NCBI GenBank assembly: GCA_021432635.1
Contig: MU270073.1
Span: 338,161-402,160, forward strand
Source of the DNA: Thozetella sp. PMI_491
Lineage: Eukaryota; Ascomycota; Sordariomycetes; Chaetosphaeriales; Chaetosphaeriaceae
Direction of reading: 5' to 3'
Length of the DNA stretch: 64,000 nucleotides
Below, piece after piece: positions 57,635 through 64,000 of the stretch. Positions within the stretch are counted from its first letter, which is position 1. The number at the start of each line of letters is the position of its first letter. The translations under genes were made by a program, and so were the position numbers. The notes under the pieces are model-generated. The model did no database searches. It was not told the origin of the DNA and saw only the letters and a list, made by a program, of their open reading frames with translations.

Positions 57635-58982
57635 ATGGCATCCAACTCGTTCCGGGACTCGATCAACTCGCTGGGCTGGTCGCGTCGGCAGGAGGAGGCC
57701 CCCATCAACACGTCCCAGCAGAGCGGCCTCCTATCCTCGCTCAGGTCCTTCAACCCCTTCCGGGATGGTGGCTATGTCCAGCTGCCCACCACTGAGAGTC
57801 CCGGTGCGCCGCTTCCCGCGCCAACACGCCGTGAGGAGGAGGAGGGCTGGTTCGCTCGTGAGTCACCCCCGTCCTGCTACCTTCTGCAAAACCTCTGCTC
57901 CCTGCTCCCCCTACCCAGCATCCTTAGCCTTAGTTTCCCCTTGCAGCAGGTCCCCCCTGCTCTGCAGCCATGTGCCGGACCTTTGCTCGCCCAATGTCTT
58001 AGTGGCCGGCACATGAACATGGCTTTCTCCCCATTCCCATCCCACTTTCTCATGCTCGGTCGTACCAAACATGGATGAACCTGGCGGACTGACCGATTCT
58101 CTGTGGGGATAGTGAGTAGGTGGGATCGTATGCTGATCTTTGGTGCCTGCAATGTGGGCGCCTTGGCCTGCTTTGTTCTCTGCTTCGCCCTTTGGCCTGT
58201 GTTGATGATGAGGCCCCCCAAGTTTGTGATCCTGTAAGTTCACCACAGCCTCATGACTTCTCCATGCCCACATTCCCCCCCCCTTGCAGTTGGCCCTTCC
58301 CGACAGCCGTGTTTCTCCTGCGCCACCACGGACCGGGAGAGGTTCGAAAGGCTTTCCGACGGGCGGATCAGCCACTTCCGTTGCCATGGCCCTTTGTGCT
58401 TGCAACAGCTTAAGCATGTCTTGGTGCATCTACCCGCTGTGCATGCGTGGGGGGTAGGCGGGGAGGCAACATGACGAGCACGCGGGCTGGTCATGTTCTC
58501 ACCCGGCCCTTCGGGAAGCCTGCATGACCCTAGATCGCCCCCTTAGATGACTCTGTCGTCATATCGGGCCATCGAGGGTAGATCAGAGGTAATGGCTTGC
58601 GAACACTCGCTTACGTGGTCATACAGATGGACGACGGGCTCGATACTGTTTCTCGCCTCTTGGGCCGTCATGATGGGCCCGCGGACATATCTCCAGCACT
58701 TGACCTCTGGGCCGCGCCTGCCTTTTACTGCCGCCTACTTCGGGTCCATCGGTCTGACTATGTTCTTCGCCCTCGGTGTGAGTAATGCTTTGGATCTGGC
58801 GCAGTGCCCGAAGGCTGACCGTCCCCTAGCGGTACAACACACTGCTCATTTTGTTCGCGGCTCTTATCCAGCTCGCCTGTCTCGGTTGGTATCTGGTCAG
58901 CTACTTCCCTATGGGCTCCACTGGCCTGCGCTTCGCCACCAACTACGGAACAAGACAGGCTATTTCTTGGATGTCGGGGTAG
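57635..58982 (+). CDS. SFT2: Vesicle transport protein SFT2
   Basis: Model: exons 57635-57857, 58113-58233, 58627-58777 and 58830-58982, giving 215 aa. Donors are GTGAGT, GTAAGT and GTGAGT; acceptors are ATAG, ACAG and CTAG; all phases fit. The N-terminal cytosolic ~75 residues are polar and end in EEEEGWFALSRWDRM. Four membrane helices follow (about 80-106, 111-132, 147-165, 169-192). The family motifs are LIFGACNVGALACF, LFLASWAVMMGP, SGPRLPFTAAYFGSIGLT and WYLVSYFPMGSTGLRF, and the protein ends with AISWMSG. Sft2 is a Golgi tetraspanning protein that works with Got1 in fusion of endosome-derived vesicles with the Golgi, through the syntaxin Sed5. Intron 1 (255 nt) and intron 2 (393 nt) are long for this window. 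Confidence 0.93.
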
Positions 58983-61900
58983 AAAAATCGACTTCGAGGG
59001 ATTTGGAGTAAAAGCGCTCTCGTCTAGCCTGACCTAATGTTGACGAAGGAGTATTTTGCTGATACGCGGGGGATTGTCCAAGCCTCTTCTCGAACAGGGG
59101 TGTACGACCGTTCCGCACGACCGTTCCCCCGTGAGCAGGCACAATTTGTATATTGGAGTATCGTGTTTGATAGTGAACGCTGAAGCCGTTTCCCGAGGCA
59201 AGCAAAGGAGCCAAGCACAGCTTCCCTCTACATCCTTGCTGCAGGCCACGCCCAGAAGGCAGTGCTGGGCGCGCTTTTGTTCGACCGTCAGACGGCCGCA
59301 TCAAGTGCTGTGTACACATTTAGAGTGGGCATGCTGCTATACGTGCTGGTTGCGTGGGAGTAATGCCACAACAAGGAGGCGAGGTGTTGTAGCGTTGCTA
59401 ATGCTCCGGCTGTCACTGCTTCAATACTCCCCCCGGAAGCGGCGAACGAAGTTCCCGGGAATAACAAAATGCTCGCTATATGGAGAGCCAGGGTCTTCCG
59501 AAGCGCATCTGGTCAACCGAAGCAGTCAGTGGCAGTAGATTCTTCTGGATCATTGCTGGGTGCTTCGACGCGCCCGCCTTCTTCAACATCACCCGGCAAA
59601 ATGCCTTTCTTATACAGCCGTGGTGTTTCACACTCCTGCTCGGAAGCCCAAAGTGTTCCAGGATCTAGACAGGCTATCTTGCACTAATGACGGCAGCGGG
59701 ACTGAGGTGCACGAGGGCAGCGGGTTCGATTGGTAAAGGGACACCATGCCAGCACTTGGCTGGAGAGCTATCTCATGCGGGAAAGTGGGCGGACATGCTC
59801 GCGCGAAGTAAAGCCCATATATAAGGTACGAAGGAAGTAGGTCTTCCCGCCGTGCCGCGTCGCATCGCGGCTAGGCAAGTGGTTAGTACCTGGTCGGCCG
59901 GGATCGCGTTGCGTGTTGTGGCGAGCATCGGGCTGCCGCCTGGGTCGCGACGGGCCTCGCGAACCGATAGGCTAGGGTGCTCGAAGAGAGGGGGTAATGG
60001 GAAGGCCGAAGGGCCCGCCCCAGTCCCGCCCCATCCGCGGTTGATCCCTTGCGGCTACATGCATATCATGACCCCGAGCCCGAATTCTGCACGCCCACGT
60101 GCAGATGCGATCGTCCGGGTTATGAACGGATCGGTCTCTCCTACCTCTCTCTCTACTGGGCAATGGCCGAGCTGCACCTGGCGAGTCTTCGAAGTCGTTG
60201 CAGGGCAAGAAAGCGAGCTAGACGAACGAGGAAACGTCCCTGAGTTCCCAATACGCAATGCAAAAATAGACACACGAAGACGCTTGAGCCAGAGGCGACA
60301 GCCGAGGAGCCGATCCGAGGTCGTTCGAGCGCTGGCATCAGAATGGAATTGGGATTGCCAGCCGGCGAGTCTAGCCACACAATGCCTCCTCCTCCTCGCT
60401 TACCTAGACGATTGGGCTGCACACGCTCTAGTCAGCAAGCGCGGCGAGGTGACAGGTGAATTAACGAGAGGGGTTCTGCAGTGCTTCTCACCGTTCACCC
60501 TCCAGCAGGCTATTAATAGAGCTGGTAAGTTCGAGAGTGTATAAAGCACCCTTCATGTATTAGGAGTTTGTACCCTTGACCGAGCTGGTTGCGGAGCCAG
60601 CCGGCGGCGAAGGACCTTCGTCCCTAGGCACGGCGAACGAACCGTACGGGTTGCTACCCGGTCCGTACGGTACCAAAACCAGCGAATGGCTCTTTAGGGA
60701 TGGGACCGCAGCAGGAAGAACCAGCATTGTGTCATCATTTTGGTGCCTGGTACGGGCCCGCCACATCGGACGAGGATGAGAAGAAATAACGAAGGGGGGG
60801 GGTTGCATCTTCGCCGTTCTCTTCCCAAACCCGACTGCAAGGATGTAGAAGGGGTGGGTACGGTCGCCGTGGTGCACTGGAGAGCACTTGGACAGATAAT
60901 AGACGCCACCTATACATTCCAGAGCAGCGTTGGTAATCGACACCCGCCACGCAAACTGTGAACCCAAGAGCCAGGTCGTTTGCGGAGAGGTCCCCTGGGC
61001 TTGACCAGTTTGGTTTGAGGCACCATTTTAGTAGAGAAAAAAAAGTAAGATCAAGCACTAAGTGGAGCAGCGGACAAGGAGCGCCGGCCTAGGAGGTAGC
61101 TGCCCGCGTGCCTTTATTTTAAACAGGAGAAGGGGGAAAAAAATTCAGGGTCCTGGCGGGATCGAAGACGAAGGCCAAGACTAGTGAAGGCGAGTCAGTT
61201 GGAAAGGCGGAGCCGAGAGAGGCAGAAAGGAGTCGGACTATTTGACGAGGCTTGGTGCAGGGCGGCAAGAACCCCTTATGATGTCCTGCCAGCCCGAGAC
61301 GGAAGCTGCGTCCGAGGTTGTGGAAGGTCTTTGAGCGGGTACCCGAGCTGCAAATGCTGAGCTTGTGAGAGGCCAGTAAGGAGCGCGAAGCTCTCGCGCC
61401 CTGGAGGCTCGAGTGTGGGTGGATGCATTGCATGCATCTCATCCGGCGGGCAGCTCGGCCAAGCAACTTGACCAGGTTCCCCTCCCCCACTGAAAAAGAA
61501 AAGCCCAGGTATTTTTCCCATGGAGCCGGAATGTTGCCAGGCCAGAAATTAGTCGCACTGTATTTTCTGCCGAGCAGGGCCCGGCAGGGCTCGAGGGCGA
61601 GGTGGCAGGGAGGGGGGAAGAAAAGACACACATTTGGGTGCTAGGTACATATGTATATAAGACAAGGCCGGATCGACGAGAGACATACACACGCTCGGCT
61701 ATGGGTGGAAAGGGCTGCCCGGGGCGGACGGAAGTCAAATAGAGTCAGGGTTCCGGGCGAATCTAGGGGGTGGGAGGGGGGGAAGTCTCGAGCGTTGATT
61801 GATGCCATTACTTCCAACCTTCTTCCTCCCCTGCACTGTCACCCGGGAGGGGAAGGGACCAGAAATATTTTGGGGCTTCCAAGTGACTTGGCGCCTGAGC

Positions 61901-63351
61901 AATAACGACACAGTAATGGCCTGCGTAGCCGTGACCGGGGGTCGCTGGGTGATTCATCCGGGCAGCTCAGCCAGGGTGTGGGCATGTGTGAATGAGAGGG
62001 TTGATAGGGCGGAGGGGCACAGGCTGTACCGGTCTGTTCTGTGCTTGTACGTACTGTTGTACACAACAGATAACATCAAATGCATATTCGAGCCCAGGCT
62101 CGACCCTCGCTGTGGTCCTCTGGGGCACCCTAGATGACGAGGTTGCGTGCTGTTGGCCACAAACACCGGCCGCCCTATCAGGTCGCGGCGTCCTTCGTGT
62201 CAGAACGCTTGAACACCGACCAGTGGCATAGAGGGGGAGGTGGGCACTGACGGAGGTGGTACACCCAGTTCTTCCGACCAAGGCCGAAAGCGAAATAGGA
62301 AGAAAAAAAAAAAAAAAAAAAAAGCAGCTCAGGTCATTCCCTCTCTGCTGGGGGCCCGTTAACTTCCTCCTCATAACGAGAACAACCGAGTTATATTCGC
62401 GCAAACTCCACTGTAGCCGGACCCCTCACCAAAAAAAAATTGGTCCGCGCAGCGCCGCTGTCTTCAAGGTACTTCCGTACCAGTGAATTGACCAACTCCA
62501 CCGCTGTGAGATGGGCCGTTCTTTACCTCTGAACCGAGAAAAAAATTTATTCCCACACGCACACAAATCCTCCTCTCTTCTTTCCCAGCGAGGAGCCCTC
62601 ACCTTCGCGCCGTCCTTGAATCAGCCTCCCCATTCCGTTTCCCTTTTGCCTCTATTTAGCATCTCGTGCACTCGAGATCGCTTGTTAGGGCAACGGGACC
62701 TGACCACTTCTCCTTCTTTGCGCGTCGGAAGTTTGAGGTCAAGACGTCTTTGCACAGTCCGGACTGGGTACCACACCAGAGTCACTGCGGGTTGCTCGTG
62801 TGGCATTTTGGTGCCGTGCCCATTGAAGCCACTTCCTCTTTCTGACCTGCTTCGACCTGCTTCGAGCGATCCGCCTGGTTTTTCGTCGCGACCTCGCCCG
62901 CAGCCCTTTTCTCACTGAAAGCCCTAGAATTGCCTTGCAGAGCACTCGGTGCCTTCGATCCTTGTTCTCGGGCCCCCGCAAGACTTTTTTTTTATTCCTT
63001 CTCATTCTTTAATACCCAGCTCGTCCGCCGAGTCCCCCCTCTCCGATACCTCGACCCAAATTTGCCTTTGCAGACTTTTTTTTGCAGCGTAAAAACTGCC
63101 CGGTCGCCCGCTCGATCCCTGACAACAGCCTCGAGCCCGGAGTGATCTCGGTCGTGACCGGCATCATCTCGCGTGAGCTGCGATTCTCACATCCGGCGGT
63201 GCGGAGAGGTGGCATCGACCTCTCCGGACACGACTGACGGGGAGTTTTCCGCGTCCAGCCTTGCTTGAGTCCAGGCCCGCGTGCGGAGAGAACCAACCGC
63301 CACTCCAACGACATCGGCCCAAAAGTCGATCCGGTCTCACATCCGCCTTTC
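58983..63351. other. Gene-free interval (4.4 kb)
   Basis: No gene recognised with confidence. One frame ending at 60544 (161 codons from its first ATG at 60058) has no family resemblance. A 21-A run lies at 62303-62323. From about 62540 the + strand is pyrimidine-rich, typical of a fungal promoter and leader, and leads to the La-type gene. Confidence 0.5.
62303..62323 (+). repeat. A21 homopolymer
   Basis: A run of twenty-one A about 1.0 kb upstream of the La-type gene start. Not followed or preceded by any recognisable retroelement sequence or target-site duplication. Confidence 0.8.
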
Positions 63352-64000
63352 ATGGCGACAGCGTCATCCAAGCCGAGGGCGGAAATGGCGAACACAACTG
63401 TTTCGTATGCGCAGGCAGCCAAGGGACACAACGCCCCTCCTGCTGGCCAACCACACCCCCAGCCTGTTTCGAGCCCAGCCCTTAGCTCCCAGACCAAGGA
63501 AGATGCCCCGACGACCAATCCTACCTCAACCGCCGCTTCTTCAGTTGCGACGAATGACGTTGAATCCCGAGACGCCGTTAAGCTCTCGCAGCCCGATGTC
63601 GATTCCGCTGCCCTGAAGCAGGATGCTTCCGAGGTAGCTTCCCTCACCGATACGGCCTCGTCCACAATTTCGGCGTCCGAGGGGAGCGCAAAACAGCATG
63701 GCGATGGCGAAGGAAACGGCGCCGGGTTCCATGGTCTCGAGGACAAGACACGGTCGTCCAGCAGGACGTCTCGCTCGAATGACGGCATGGACGGCAAGAA
63801 GGGCCGGAAGCCCAAGAAGGGCCGGGGCGCCGACAAGGAGTCGGATCTTGAAAAGAGTCAAGAACTTGAGAAGGAAGTTCCCAAGCCCGTCCTCACCGAG
63901 GCCAAGCCCCCGCCCGTCAACATTTGGGTACAAAGGGCCGAGGCCCAACAGGCCAAGACCAAGGTGACACCAGTCACGACGCCCACCCCGGCCCAGAGCG
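63352..64000 (+). CDS. La-type RNA-binding protein (SRO9/SLF1-like), N-terminal part
   Basis: Open from ATG at 63352 to the window edge (216 codons, no stop). A second in-frame ATG at 63385 gives MANTTVSYAQAAKGH, which matches the usual start of this family, so either could be used. The visible part is disordered: Ser/Thr/Pro-rich, then a lysine-rich patch (KKGRKPKKGRG), then PPPVNIWVQRAEAQQAK. That last motif typically comes before the HTH La-type domain in fungal relatives of yeast Sro9/Slf1. The La domain itself lies beyond the window. Such proteins bind mRNA, associate with polysomes and modulate translation. The identification rests on the N-terminal motifs only. Confidence 0.7.
   Translation, partial: MATASSKPRAEMANTTVSYAQAAKGHNAPPAGQPHPQPVSSPALSSQTKEDAPTTNPTSTAASSVATNDVESRDAVKLSQPDVDSAALKQDASEVASLTDTASSTISASEGSAKQHGDGEGNGAGFHGLEDKTRSSSRTSRSNDGMDGKKGRKPKKGRGADKESDLEKSQELEKEVPKPVLTEAKPPPVNIWVQRAEAQQAKTKVTPVTTPTPAQS

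Noticed and set aside
59720-59745. GGGTTCGATTGG-like B box
   Set aside because: Ends do not fit GGTTCRANNCC and no cloverleaf can be drawn.
59852-60544. 230-codon + strand frame
   Set aside because: Begins at GTG; from the first ATG it is 161 codons, with no family resemblance or splice partners. Chance opening in GC-rich DNA is likely.
62303-62323. A21 run as the tail of a retroposed element
   Set aside because: No reverse-transcriptase remnant, promoter boxes or target-site duplication beside it.

Overview
The window is nuclear DNA from a filamentous ascomycete, most probably a Sordariomycete. The basis is gene structure and gene content. Short spliceosomal introns (about 48-420 nt) carry GTRNGT donors, CTAAC/CTAAT-like branch sites and CAG/TAG acceptors. 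Encoded proteins include recognisable RAD51, NUP120, VPS26, uL6/RPL9, V-ATPase subunit H, the glycine-cleavage T protein, ethanolamine kinase, NPR3 and SFT2, along with several Pezizomycotina-type families. Exons are GC-rich, and leaders are pyrimidine-rich with many C or G homopolymers. I cannot name the species.

Layout, left to right. 0-3.6 kb: a penta-EF-hand calcium protein (+) converges on a metallo-beta-lactamase-fold protein (-). 3.6-9.2 kb is gene-free. 9.2-10.9 kb: a two-ended zinc-finger protein (+). 12.9-14.2 kb: a signal-peptide, Cys-rich, Ser/Thr-stalk, single-pass membrane protein (-). 14.2-18.3 kb is gene-free and relatively AT-rich. 18.3-19.4 kb: a 2-oxoglutarate/Fe(II) oxygenase (+). 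22.8-24.0 kb: an N-terminally anchored membrane protein (+). 24.7-30.2 kb: RAD51 and NUP120 in tandem (+). 30.5-31.7 kb: VPS26 (-), divergent from RPL9 (+, 32.9-34.0 kb). 34.9-36.1 kb: a second Cys-rich membrane protein (-), divergent from VMA13 (+, 38.2-39.8 kb). 40.5-43.1 kb: a short-chain dehydrogenase (+) converging on mitochondrial GCV1 (-). 44.1-49.1 kb: ethanolamine kinase (-) and NPR3 (-). 50.2-51.7 kb: a bHLH transcription factor (-) with a 5'-UTR intron. 57.6-59.0 kb: SFT2 (+). 63.4 kb to the end: the N-terminal part of a La-type RNA-binding protein (+), cut by the window edge.

The genes are mainly unrelated housekeeping genes of a core chromosome arm: recombination, nuclear pore, retromer and Golgi traffic, V-ATPase, amino-acid signalling to TORC1, phospholipid and one-carbon metabolism. 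They are not a biosynthetic cluster. Long gene-free intervals (3-6 kb) precede the two likely regulators and flank the 2OG oxygenase. I recognised no transposon, tRNA, rRNA or CRISPR array. I found no convincing new multi-gene system. The most interesting local signals are splicing-dependent alternative C-termini in the two Cys-rich membrane proteins, three short telomere-like boxes in non-coding DNA (one upstream of RAD51), and a bHLH domain with a strongly expanded loop.

Exon coordinates were worked out by hand from splice signals and reading phase. They should be treated as models until RNA evidence is seen.
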